DNA from: CAWGOF01 sp963824225
GTDB lineage: Bacteria; Acidobacteriota; Polarisedimenticolia; Polarisedimenticolales; Polarisedimenticolaceae
Reading direction: 5' to 3'
Assembly: GCA_963824225.1 (NCBI GenBank)
Contig: CAWGOF010000003.1
Coordinates: forward strand, 2,914,001 to 2,978,000
Length of the DNA: 64,000 bases
Shown: piece by piece, positions 8,821 through 16,698 of the stretch
How positions within the stretch are numbered: the first letter of the stretch is position 1
Layout: each line of letters starts with the position of its first letter
Made by a program: the position numbers and the translations under genes
The notes under the pieces: generated by a model
Seen by the model: the letters and a program-made list of their open reading frames with translations, nothing else
What the model was told of the DNA's origin: nothing
Databases searched by the model: none

Positions 8821-9843
8821 GTGCCGAGTCGATGCGTCGTCATAGGTGCCTCGGCGGGAGGCTTCGAGCCACTCAAGATTGTGGTCTCCAAGCTCCGCAC
8901 GGACCTGGCGGCTCCGGTGCTGGTGGTGCTGCATCAGCGCGCCGATGGGGTCTCCTTCCTGCCCCAGATCCTCGCCAAGGCCGGTGACTTGCCGGCGATC
9001 GATGCGCGCGACGGAATCGCGCTGAAGGACGGGGCGATCTATGCCGCCGCCCCCGATCATCACCTGCTGATCGACCAGGGTAGGCTGGCCGTGAAACGGG
9101 GTCCCAAGGAGAACGGGTTCCGGCCATCGATCGATGCGCTCTTCCGCTCGGCCGCGTTGTGCTTCGGCTCCAATGCCATCGGCGTCGTCCTGTCCGGCGC
9201 GCTCAACGACGGAACGTCGGGCCTGTGGAGCATCAAGCGCCTCGGCGGCATAGCGATCGTTCAGGATCCCGAGGAGGCGGCATTCGATTCGATGCCGCGC
9301 AGCGTCCTCGACCACGTCGAGACCGACTACAAGCTCCCGGCAGCCGACATCGGCCCGTTGATTGGACGTTTGGTCAACGAGACGCCGGAGCGTACCGCCG
9401 TGGTCGAGCTCGATCTCGAGCATCAGCTCAAGCGCATGGGCGTGGAGATGCAGATGGCCGCCGGCACGAACCTGCCGCAGCGCGTCGCGCTCGACCTCGG
9501 CGAGCTGACGCCATTCACGTGTCCCGAGTGCCACGGCACGCTGACCAAGATCGTCGAAGGCCCCCAAGACCGCTTCCGCTGCCACACGGGGCACGGGTTC
9601 ACGGAGGACGCGCTGCTCGAGCACGTGACCAAGACGGTCGGCGACACGCTGTGGCAGGCGACGCGGGGCCTGCAGGAGACGGAAATGCTGCTCGAGCACA
9701 TGGCGAAGCACGTGCAGGCTGCCGGTGACGAAGCCACGGCGAACCGATTCTTGGCCAAGGCGCGGGAGATCGGACGGCAGGCGAGCCGCCTGCAGCTCGA
9801 CTCGATCCGTCACGAGCACCTCACGCGCGAGAACCTAGGGTAG
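8821..9843 (+). CDS. Stand-alone CheB-type methylesterase with C-terminal Zn-ribbon-like segment
   Basis: 340 residues starting at GTG, with a GGGAGGT ribosome site close upstream. Residues 1-190 are the CheB methylesterase fold that hydrolyses glutamyl methyl esters of chemoreceptors. The catalytic serine is S11 in GASAGG, the histidine H38 in LVVLHQR, and the aspartate D130 in LSGALNDGTSG. There is no N-terminal receiver domain, so phospho-regulation as in classical CheB is absent. About residues 238-265 carry CPECHGTL...CHTGHGF, a Cys/His pair arrangement like a small zinc ribbon, and the C-terminus is helical. No chemoreceptor, CheA or CheR gene is nearby, so a role outside chemotaxis is possible. 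Confidence 0.88.
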   Translation: MPSRCVVIGASAGGFEPLKIVVSKLRTDLAAPVLVVLHQRADGVSFLPQILAKAGDLPAIDARDGIALKDGAIYAAAPDHHLLIDQGRLAVKRGPKENGFRPSIDALFRSAALCFGSNAIGVVLSGALNDGTSGLWSIKRLGGIAIVQDPEEAAFDSMPRSVLDHVETDYKLPAADIGPLIGRLVNETPERTAVVELDLEHQLKRMGVEMQMAAGTNLPQRVALDLGELTPFTCPECHGTLTKIVEGPQDRFRCHTGHGFTEDALLEHVTKTVGDTLWQATRGLQETEMLLEHMAKHVQAAGDEATANRFLAKAREIGRQASRLQLDSIRHEHLTRENLG

Positions 9844-9868
9844 AGCGGAGGCCGTCTCAGCTTATGAG

Positions 9869-10594
9869 TCAGTTCGTCAGCAGGTAGACGACCCAGCTGC
9901 CAACGACGCCGAAGATGGGTAGGGCCAGCACACCCGCCGCGACGGTGGGCGCGAGGCGGCGGTCGAGCAAGGGAACCCTCTCGCGCGGATAGCCGCGGAG
10001 AAAGACGTAGTACGCCAGGAACGCGAGCGGGATCCCGGCCATGACGTCGGCGACGTAATGCTGCTTGATGAACAGGGTTGAAGCCGCGACCAGTGCCGCG
10101 CATGCCGTGGCCCAGATGCCCAGGCCGCGATGCAGCCGATAACACGCGAGTGCGGACACGAACGAGTGCGCGACGTGGAGTGAAGGGAAGCAGTTGAAAG
10201 GCGGGTCCGCCGAGTAGAGAAAGCGCAAACCCCAGCTCGCGTATCCGTCCCCGACCACTTCGTCGGTTCGCGGGGCCGCGGTGGGGTACACGAGAAAGCA
10301 GGCGTACGCAAAAAGCCACACGGCGAGATACGCGAGGAAAGTGCGGCGAATGTGCTCCTCGTCGCGGATGACGAAGACCGGCAGCAGGATGAGGAACAGA
10401 TAGAGCGCCCCGTACACGAGCCCCCAGGCGGGGACGAGCGGCACGAGACGGTCGAGCGCCAGCTCGGGAATGTTCTGCGGGCGGCCGCGGTTGAACTCGG
10501 CGATGAAGACGTAGAACGGAACGAGCGCCAGGAGCGCGACCATGGGAATGGTCACGGGGTAGGGTCGCGTCAGCGTCAGTCGTGCCGTTCGCAT
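9869..10594 (-). CDS. PAP2-superfamily membrane phosphatase / phosphotransferase
   Basis: 241 residues with about six hydrophobic helices. The PAP2 motifs are present: CFPSLHVAHS (the PSxH motif) and KQHYVADVMAG (the SRxxxxxHxxxD-like motif, with the histidine and aspartate kept). PAP2 enzymes remove phosphate from lipid phosphates or transfer head groups. Members of this size with CFPSLH and KQHY resemble the inositol-phosphoceramide-synthase-like branch, but substrate cannot be read from sequence. The bacterium also encodes a sphingolipid-desaturase-like enzyme about 31 kb away, which makes a lipid role worth testing. The gene converges on the CheB gene, with 25 bases between stops. Confidence 0.85.
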   Translation of the reverse strand: MRTARLTLTRPYPVTIPMVALLALVPFYVFIAEFNRGRPQNIPELALDRLVPLVPAWGLVYGALYLFLILLPVFVIRDEEHIRRTFLAYLAVWLFAYACFLVYPTAAPRTDEVVGDGYASWGLRFLYSADPPFNCFPSLHVAHSFVSALACYRLHRGLGIWATACAALVAASTLFIKQHYVADVMAGIPLAFLAYYVFLRGYPRERVPLLDRRLAPTVAAGVLALPIFGVVGSWVVYLLTN

Positions 10595-10712
10595 CGGCGC
10601 GAGTCAAAGCTAGAGCGAAGTTGGCCTCGAGACCACCCCTGGAATTCGTGTACGCGCCGGGGCGTTTTTGGGGTAGGTTTGCGACGAACCATCCGCCAGG
10701 AAAGGAGACCTC

Positions 10713-11033
10713 ATGAAAGCGACCCTCAGCGCCCTCGGTGTCCTCGTAGTTCTCCTGATCGCGCCCAGCTTCGCGATCTCGAACACGGCCGCTCCGAGCC
10801 CCGATCTCTCATCGGTGTTCGAGCCGAGCGAGTCGCTCGCGTGCACCGCCCAGCCCGAAGAGCCGACGGACGCGACCCAGACGGCGCGCTTCGATGTTGC
10901 CGCAACGATTCACTGCTGTGGGAGCGGCGCGGGCGCCGCTTGCCGGGACCAGTGCAAGCAGCAGGGCCCGGGGTGCAAGGGCACGATCGGCTGTCGCGCC
11001 GGTGAGTGCGTCTGTACCTGCAGCTGTCCATAA
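10713..11033 (+). CDS. Small secreted Cys-rich protein
   Basis: 106 residues. A clear signal peptide (KATLSALGVLVVLLIAPSFA) is followed by an acidic spacer and a Cys-rich C-terminus from about residue 67: HCCGSGAGAACRDQC, then GCKGTIGCRAGECVC and a CTCSCP ending. A strong ribosome site (GGAAAGGAGACCTC) precedes the ATG. I do not recognise a named family. The Cys pattern suggests a disulfide-rich or metal-binding secreted peptide. A second tiny secreted Cys-rich gene faces it across a perfect hairpin (11044-11075). Confidence 0.75.
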   Translation: MKATLSALGVLVVLLIAPSFAISNTAAPSPDLSSVFEPSESLACTAQPEEPTDATQTARFDVAATIHCCGSGAGAACRDQCKQQGPGCKGTIGCRAGECVCTCSCP

Positions 11034-11043
11034 CGGTCGGACG

Positions 11044-11075
11044 GCACTCGACCGACCTGCCGGCCGGTCGAGTGC
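11044..11075. terminator. Bidirectional hairpin between two convergent small genes
   Basis: GCACTCGACCG (11044-11054) and CGGTCGAGTGC (11065-11075) form a perfect 11-bp stem with a 10-base loop, located 10 bases after one stop and 19 bases beyond the other. No T-run is obvious on either side. Confidence 0.65.
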
Positions 11076-11094
11076 TGCAGTGCCTTGGCTCAGC

Positions 11095-11328
11095 TCAGGG
11101 AGCGGGGCACTCCGGACAGAACGCCCAGGAACGGGCGCAGTACGCAAACGACCCGTCGCAGTTGCGGCAGGCCACGGGTAGGTTCTTGGGACACCCTCCG
11201 CCAGCTTGCAAAGCCGGGCCGACTCGCGGGGGCTGGACGGCTGAAACCGGCTGCAGCACGAGAGCCGTCATCGCCGCGAGCGCGAACAGCGTGATCGTCA
11301 CCAACCTCTTCATGCTCGAACGCTTCAT
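11095..11328 (-). CDS. Tiny secreted Cys-containing protein
   Basis: 77 residues from the ATG at 11328, preceded by a G-rich ribosome site (GGGGGGTCAAGCG). A signal peptide (RLVTITLFALAAMTALVLQ) is followed by a short mature part with GGGCPKNLPVACRNCDG and YCARSWAFCPECPAP: six cysteines within about 30 residues. A longer in-frame extension upstream exists but lacks a signal and runs through the regulatory region of the next gene, so I chose the internal start. Function unknown; disulfides or metal binding likely. It faces the 106-residue Cys-rich gene. Confidence 0.7.
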   Translation of the reverse strand: MKRSSMKRLVTITLFALAAMTALVLQPVSAVQPPRVGPALQAGGGCPKNLPVACRNCDGSFAYCARSWAFCPECPAP

Positions 11329-11500
11329 CGCTTGACCCCCCTTTCCGGATCGGGCGCAATCTTCCCTCAAGGCACGCGCCAAATCTAGCCCTCCCGCGGG
11401 GCTATCGCTCAGGTGTCTACAACATCGCCGTTCCAGGAACGGAAACCGGCGTATGTTTCGGCCGGTCGTTGCCTGCAGGGTCGCGCCCGGGGGGTGCCTC

Positions 11501-14500
11501 ATGATCCGGCAAGCCATCCGTCCCGCGATCGTTTCTTCCCTCGCACTCCTCGCCGCCACGCTCGCGTCGGGATCGGAGGCCCCGACGAATGCCGTACTCG
11601 CCGACCTCGACCGGGGCGGTGAGCCACAGCTCTGGGTCGGCTGGAGGACGACGTCCGGAGGCCGTCTGGAGACATGGCCGCCCGGGCGCACGGTCGTGCT
11701 CCCGGTCGCTCCGGACCTCCTCGGGACCGGCGATTTCAACGCGGATGGCCGGCTCGACCTGATCGTCGCGGCGCGGGACGACAACGGGGTGTGGGTCTTG
11801 CCGCGTCGGGAAGACGGTGAGCTCGGCCCCGGAGCGCGCGTGGCGCTTGCCGGACGCGTGACCGCGGCTCTCGCCGGCGACCTGAACCGGGTTGACGGTC
11901 TTGCGGACTTCGTGGTCGCCGTCGATTCCGGGGCTGGCGCGAGCCTGCTCGTATTCGAGGACCCGCACGGCGCGTTCTTCGCCCAGCCCGAGATCGTTGC
12001 GCTCCCTGCGCCGGCGACCGAGCTGGCGATCGCGATGCTCGACGACGACGGGTTCGGCGATATCGCGGCGGGCTGCGGCGAGGAGGTCGTCGTGGTGCAT
12101 GGCCGGGATCGCGCCGTCGCGCATGCCGGTCCAACCGTGACCAAGTCGGCAGCGCCGTTTCCGATCGACGCGCTCGTCGCGGGGCGATTCGGATCCGCGA
12201 TCGCATCGCCGGCGCGCCTGGCGATCGCCGATCGCGACGGGCACCTCGCCGTGTCGACGCTCGAGGGCGGTTGGCGCCAGGTCGTGACGCCGGTGAAGAC
12301 TCATGGCACCGGCTTGAGATTGAATTCCGCGAAGGTGACCGGTCATCCCGGCGACGATCTCGTCGCCTTCGATCGCGAATCGGGATCGGTCGAGATCTAC
12401 GGGACCGACCCCGAAAACCCGGGACGGATTCGCCTCGTCGAGCGGCGCTCGTCGGATATCCTCGGCAGCCACGGTATCTCGATCGCTTCCGCCACGAGCT
12501 CGCGCGCGTCCCTGTTCGTCGTCGACGACGCGGGGGACGCTTCCGACGCTCTCCCCGGTGACGGTGTCTGCGGGACCGGCACTGCGTCGTGCACGTTGCG
12601 CGCTGCCATCGAGGAATCCAACGCATCGCCTGGCGTCGACTCGATCCAGTTCGCGCTCGGGGCCGGGAACCCGATTATCGCGCCGGCTAGCCCGCTGCCC
12701 GCGATCTCGGAAGCGGTCGCACTCGACGGCAGCACCGGCGGCGCGACGCGGGTGGTGCTGAACGGAGCATCGGCGGGCGCCGGCGCCAACGGACTCGTGC
12801 TCGGGACCGGCTCGAACGGCAGCGCCGTGCGCTCATTCGTCCTTCGAGGCTTCGGTGCCGCGGGCATTCGAATCGAGGGCGGGAACAACGTCGTCGAGGC
12901 GTGCTACATCGGAACGGACGACAGCGGCGGATCGAGTGCAACCGGAAACCACGACGGGGTCGTGCTGAGCGGCGCGACCGCGAACGGGAACACGATCGGC
13001 GGAACGTCCGCGGCCCAGAGGAACGTCATCGCGAACAATTCGACCTTCGGGGTGTACGTCACCGCCTCCGCGGCTCCGAACACGATCGCCGGGAACTACA
13101 TCGGCATCGGCGCGACGGGAGGTGTCGCGGTGCCGAATGGCAACACCAACGTCCGCATCGACGAGACGACGGCGAACGCGGTGTGGGTTGGTGGCTCCGT
13201 GGCCTCGCCGGGCGTGCCGCCCGGCAACGTCATCGCCGGATCGATCTCTGTGAGCGCCGGCAGTGGAGACCTGATCCAGGGGAACCTCATCGGCTTCGAT
13301 TCGACGGGTGCCACGGTGCTGGGCCCCGGAAGCGTCGTGATCTTCGCGGGATCGAACGCCACTGTCGGAGGCCCGACCGTCGCGGAACGGAATGTCGTTC
13401 GAACCGTGTCCATCGGTTTCACGGCGTCTAACATGAAGGTCCAGGGGAACTATGTCGGTGTCGACATCAGCGGCACCGTCGCGGTAGGCGGAGGAGGCGT
13501 GAGCGTCACGGACGGCCCGTTCGGCACCCTCGTCGGTGGCGCCGCGGCGTCGTTCGGCATGCCACCCGGAAACGTGATCTCGGGCAACGCGGCGGGAAGC
13601 GGCGTGTTGGTGGCGCAAGGGGCCTTGCGCAACCCGACCAGCGCGTCGTTGCTCGGCAACATCATCGGCCTCGACGCGACGGGAACGGCCGCGCTCGCGA
13701 ATCAGCGGGGTGTGCAGGCCGGCAGTCGTGGCAGCGTCACGCTCGGCGGCGAGAATCCCGGCGAAGGCAACCTCATCTCCGGGAACTCCGCGGAAGGCGT
13801 GTGGGTACCCGGTGGCTCCGTGGTCGCCAAGGGAAACCGAATCGTCGACAACGGAAGCCACGGGATCACCCTGCAGGATGGCGGGGCAGGCGGGACTCCA
13901 GCCACTGCGACGATCGGCGGCACGACGACCGGGGCGCGCAACGTGATCTCGGGGAACACGCTCGACGGCATCCGCTCGGGCCAGGGAGCGACAACGACGG
14001 TCGTCGGGAACTGGATCGGCGTCGGTCCCGACGGGTCGCAACCGATGGGGAACGGCGGCGCCGGCCTGTCGTTCTTCGGGGTGGCGGGCACGAGATCGAT
14101 CGGAGGCTCGAGCGGCCTGACCGCCGGCGCGTGCACCGGATCGTGCAATCTCATCGCGAACAATGGGCTCGACGGCGTCGCGTTGAGCGGTGTGCAGGGA
14201 TTCATACCGATCCGCGGCAACGTCTTCCGGGCGAACGGCGACCTCGGCATCGATCTGGACGCGGGCGGGCCGACGCTCAACGATCCGGGCGACGGGGACA
14301 ACGGGTCGAATGGGCTTCAAAATTTCCCCGTCGTGACGTCGCGAACCTATGACGGTGTAGGCACGACGATCCAGGGCACGTTGAGCAGCGCCGCGAGCAC
14401 GGGCTACACGATCGACGTGTATTCCAACGCGGCCAAAGACCCGTCGGGGTACGGCGAAGGCGAGGTCTGGCTCGGCTCGACGTCTTGCACCACCGACGCT

Positions 14501-15601
14501 GCCGGATCGTGCTCTTGGGGCCTCGTCGCCACCGGCTCGCACGACTTCGTGGCGGCGACGGCGACGAGCGCAGCCGGGGCGACGTCGGAGCTGTCCCGCA
14601 CGTACACGGACGACCTGGACGGGGACGGCATCCTGAACTCCGCGGACAACTGCGTCGAACTTGCCAATCCGTTCCAGGCCGACACGGACGCCGACGGCGT
14701 CGGCAACCTCTGCGACAACTGCGTGAGCGTCGCGAACGTGTCTCAGATCGACACCGATGTCGACGGGGCCGGGGACGCGTGCGATTGCCAGCCGCTCGAT
14801 CCGACCGACCGGAGGCCCGCGGAGGTAACCGGCCCCAGCGTGCAGAAGGACTCGGTCGATCCCGCTCTGACTCACTTCTCCTGGAGCTCGCTCGCGCAAG
14901 CGGATCGCTACTCGGTCACGCGCGGGGAGCTCGCGAGCCTGGGCGCCACGGAGTTCGGTGCCTGCGTGGCGGACGGAGTCTTCACGTTCACCGATTCGAC
15001 GGTCCCCGCAGCAGACCACGGGTTTTTCTACCTCGTCGCCGGCCAGAACTTCAATTGCGGGCTCGGTTCCTGGGGCAAGCTGTCCAGCGAGCAGGAGCGT
15101 GTCAACGGAAACCCCGGCGCATGCACGGGATTGGCGGTCGCGACCGTCCATGCCACGAGCGAGAGCACCGTCTCCGGCACGCCATCGGGGACGCTGAGCA
15201 ACACGCTGTCGAGCGACGATCAGTACGAGTCGATCACGGAGATCCTCAGCGGCGGATCGCCGGCCAACCGATTCAGTTTCCTCGAGCACCGCTGGACGTT
15301 TTCCGTGGGACCCGGGAACAAGGACCTTCGCGTGGAGGGCTTCCGAACGGCAAGTCCCGACGGGGACGGCTTCGGGTTCGAGTGCTCGATCAACGGAACG
15401 ACGTGGACCGCGCTCCCCGGATCGCTGCCGCTCTCGGACAACAACGTCGATCTCTCGTTCTCCGTCGGGCTGTCGAGCTGCGTGCCGGCGGGCTACTCGG
15501 GCGCGGTGACGATTCGAGTCGTGGACACGAACCACACCCCGGGAAGCCAGAATCTCGACACCGTGTCGTTCGACGAGATCTTCCTTCGCGTGGTGCCTTG
15601 A
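11501..15601 (+). CDS. Giant secreted CSLREA / beta-helix / thrombospondin-3 protein
   Basis: 1366 residues from the ATG at 11501, with a GGGGGGTG ribosome site; the open frame extends upstream but the signal peptide begins here. Order: signal peptide; FG-GAP-like propeller (about 25-320: LADLDRGGEPQLWVG, GDFNADGRLDLIVA); CSLREA domain (about 336-376: VVDDAGDASDALPGDG, CTLRAAIEESNA); parallel beta-helix rich in NVIxGN and NTIGGT motifs (about 376-930); calcium-binding thrombospondin type-3 repeats (about 1036-1106: DLDGDGILNSADNC, DTDADGVGNLCDNC); a fibronectin-like module with YSVTRGELASLG and GFFYLVAGQN (1110-1207) shared with two other giant proteins; and a final beta-sandwich. Presumably exported to the surface; ligand unknown. 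Confidence 0.87.
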   Translation: MIRQAIRPAIVSSLALLAATLASGSEAPTNAVLADLDRGGEPQLWVGWRTTSGGRLETWPPGRTVVLPVAPDLLGTGDFNADGRLDLIVAARDDNGVWVLPRREDGELGPGARVALAGRVTAALAGDLNRVDGLADFVVAVDSGAGASLLVFEDPHGAFFAQPEIVALPAPATELAIAMLDDDGFGDIAAGCGEEVVVVHGRDRAVAHAGPTVTKSAAPFPIDALVAGRFGSAIASPARLAIADRDGHLAVSTLEGGWRQVVTPVKTHGTGLRLNSAKVTGHPGDDLVAFDRESGSVEIYGTDPENPGRIRLVERRSSDILGSHGISIASATSSRASLFVVDDAGDASDALPGDGVCGTGTASCTLRAAIEESNASPGVDSIQFALGAGNPIIAPASPLPAISEAVALDGSTGGATRVVLNGASAGAGANGLVLGTGSNGSAVRSFVLRGFGAAGIRIEGGNNVVEACYIGTDDSGGSSATGNHDGVVLSGATANGNTIGGTSAAQRNVIANNSTFGVYVTASAAPNTIAGNYIGIGATGGVAVPNGNTNVRIDETTANAVWVGGSVASPGVPPGNVIAGSISVSAGSGDLIQGNLIGFDSTGATVLGPGSVVIFAGSNATVGGPTVAERNVVRTVSIGFTASNMKVQGNYVGVDISGTVAVGGGGVSVTDGPFGTLVGGAAASFGMPPGNVISGNAAGSGVLVAQGALRNPTSASLLGNIIGLDATGTAALANQRGVQAGSRGSVTLGGENPGEGNLISGNSAEGVWVPGGSVVAKGNRIVDNGSHGITLQDGGAGGTPATATIGGTTTGARNVISGNTLDGIRSGQGATTTVVGNWIGVGPDGSQPMGNGGAGLSFFGVAGTRSIGGSSGLTAGACTGSCNLIANNGLDGVALSGVQGFIPIRGNVFRANGDLGIDLDAGGPTLNDPGDGDNGSNGLQNFPVVTSRTYDGVGTTIQGTLSSAASTGYTIDVYSNAAKDPSGYGEGEVWLGSTSCTTDAAGSCSWGLVATGSHDFVAATATSAAGATSELSRTYTDDLDGDGILNSADNCVELANPFQADTDADGVGNLCDNCVSVANVSQIDTDVDGAGDACDCQPLDPTDRRPAEVTGPSVQKDSVDPALTHFSWSSLAQADRYSVTRGELASLGATEFGACVADGVFTFTDSTVPAADHGFFYLVAGQNFNCGLGSWGKLSSEQERVNGNPGACTGLAVATVHATSESTVSGTPSGTLSNTLSSDDQYESITEILSGGSPANRFSFLEHRWTFSVGPGNKDLRVEGFRTASPDGDGFGFECSINGTTWTALPGSLPLSDNNVDLSFSVGLSSCVPAGYSGAVTIRVVDTNHTPGSQNLDTVSFDEIFLRVVP

Positions 15602-15621
15602 CCGGAGCGCATTTCTCGGGA

Positions 15622-15725
15622 GCCGGGCCCGCGTAGTTGACCTGGCGTCCATTCGCGAACCCGGCCCGAGAAAAAGGGCGCCTTGTTCCCGGCTACCCGC
15701 CGTCGGTAGCGAGCGCGGCGGCAGA
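15622..15725 (+). repeat. Dispersed repeat, copy T
   Basis: Just after the giant gene's stop. Carries AGTTGAC, GCGTCCATTCGCG (15645-15657, identical to 1870-1882), GAGAAAAAGGGCG and TTGTTCCCGGCTACCCGCCG in the same order as copy R, with about 20 bases missing between them. No coding role seen. Confidence 0.5.
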
Positions 15726-15736
15726 ACGCCCGGACA

Positions 15737-16333
15737 TCACGGCTCGCCGGTGACGGCCGCTTGCGCCAACTCGGTGCGTCCCACGATCTCGAAATGCACT
15801 CGCCGGTTCTGCTGCCAGCAGCCCTCGTGGCTCTCGGCGCAGAGCGGACGCTCCTCGCCGTAGCTCTTCGCCTGGAGCCGATCCCGGACCACGCCCATCG
15901 AGTCGAGATAGGACCGCGCCGATGCCGCACGCTTCTGACCCAGGGCGAGGTTGTACTCGACCGTGCCCCGCTCGTCGGCGTGTCCGTCGAGGGCGAGCTC
16001 GAACTGGGGATGTTCCTTCAGGAAGCCGGCAGTGGCCTCGAGTTGCCGACGAGCGTCCGGCCGCAGCTCGTGGCGGTCGTGGTCGAACAGCAAGTCGGCG
16101 AGCAGGCCCTGCTCCCGGAGATATCGGTTGACAGACGCCAGGTCGCCGGCGAGCGGGTCGGGAGCCGGAGCGGGGGGCAGCGCGGCCACGGGCGGCGCGG
16201 CCACCGGCTGGGGTGGCGGCGGCGACGCCGGAGTGGGCGTCGGCGTCGTCGTCATGCGGGAGTGCTTCTTCGCGCAGCCTCCCGCGAGCACGGCCAAAAT
16301 CACCAGCAGCATCACGAACGGACAGCGGCGCAT
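15737..16333 (-). CDS. pal: Peptidoglycan-associated lipoprotein (Pal/OmpA family)
   Basis: 198 residues. A lipobox LAGGC puts the lipid-modified cysteine at C20. A Pro/Ala-rich linker (residues about 30-60) leads to an OmpA-like domain (about 80-185) with DGHADERGTVEYNLALGQKRA and the SYGEERP and NRRVHFEI segments that bind diaminopimelate of peptidoglycan. Pal anchors the outer membrane to the cell wall within the Tol-Pal system; tol genes are not in the window. A strong ribosome site (AAGGAGGAGACACTC) precedes the ATG. Its presence argues for a Gram-negative envelope. Confidence 0.92.
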   Translation of the reverse strand: MRRCPFVMLLVILAVLAGGCAKKHSRMTTTPTPTPASPPPPQPVAAPPVAALPPAPAPDPLAGDLASVNRYLREQGLLADLLFDHDRHELRPDARRQLEATAGFLKEHPQFELALDGHADERGTVEYNLALGQKRAASARSYLDSMGVVRDRLQAKSYGEERPLCAESHEGCWQQNRRVHFEIVGRTELAQAAVTGEP

Positions 16334-16698
16334 GAGTGTCTCCTCCTTGATCGAGGCACAACGTCGATGCGGGCTGTTGCTGACGCTCTAGATAGCCCCG
16401 CCCAATCCACCCGCGCGATAGAGGTGCCTCCAGCAGTCCTGTTTCCTCTTGCAAGAGCGATTCCTGTCTTCGGGACTGTGGACCGTTCGCTGCGTGAGGG
16501 GCGAATCTCGCCATATCCAATCACGTCGCTCGTGGACGGGTTCATCAGGTCGCTCCCGAGAGGAGACATTGTCGTCCTCGTCCTGGCGATTCTCGTAACG
16601 ACTTCGATCGGGAAACGCCCGCGTTACGCACGGGTTTCGAGGTATAGTTTTCGACGGCACCCGACGAGCTCGAGGCCCGGCCCGATGAACGATCGCCG
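16334..16698. other. Intergenic region between divergent pal and prpE
   Basis: 365 bases with no convincing gene. It must carry the promoters of both divergent genes. I see no strong dyad, riboswitch-like fold or repeat. Upstream of prpE the sequence is more AT-rich (around 16590-16650, for example TATAGTTTTC), a plausible promoter area. Confidence 0.5.

Noticed and set aside
12833..15652. A 939-codon minus-strand frame opposite the CSLREA protein
   Set aside because: Arg/His/Ala shadow frame without any recognisable motif; the plus strand codes a clear multidomain protein.
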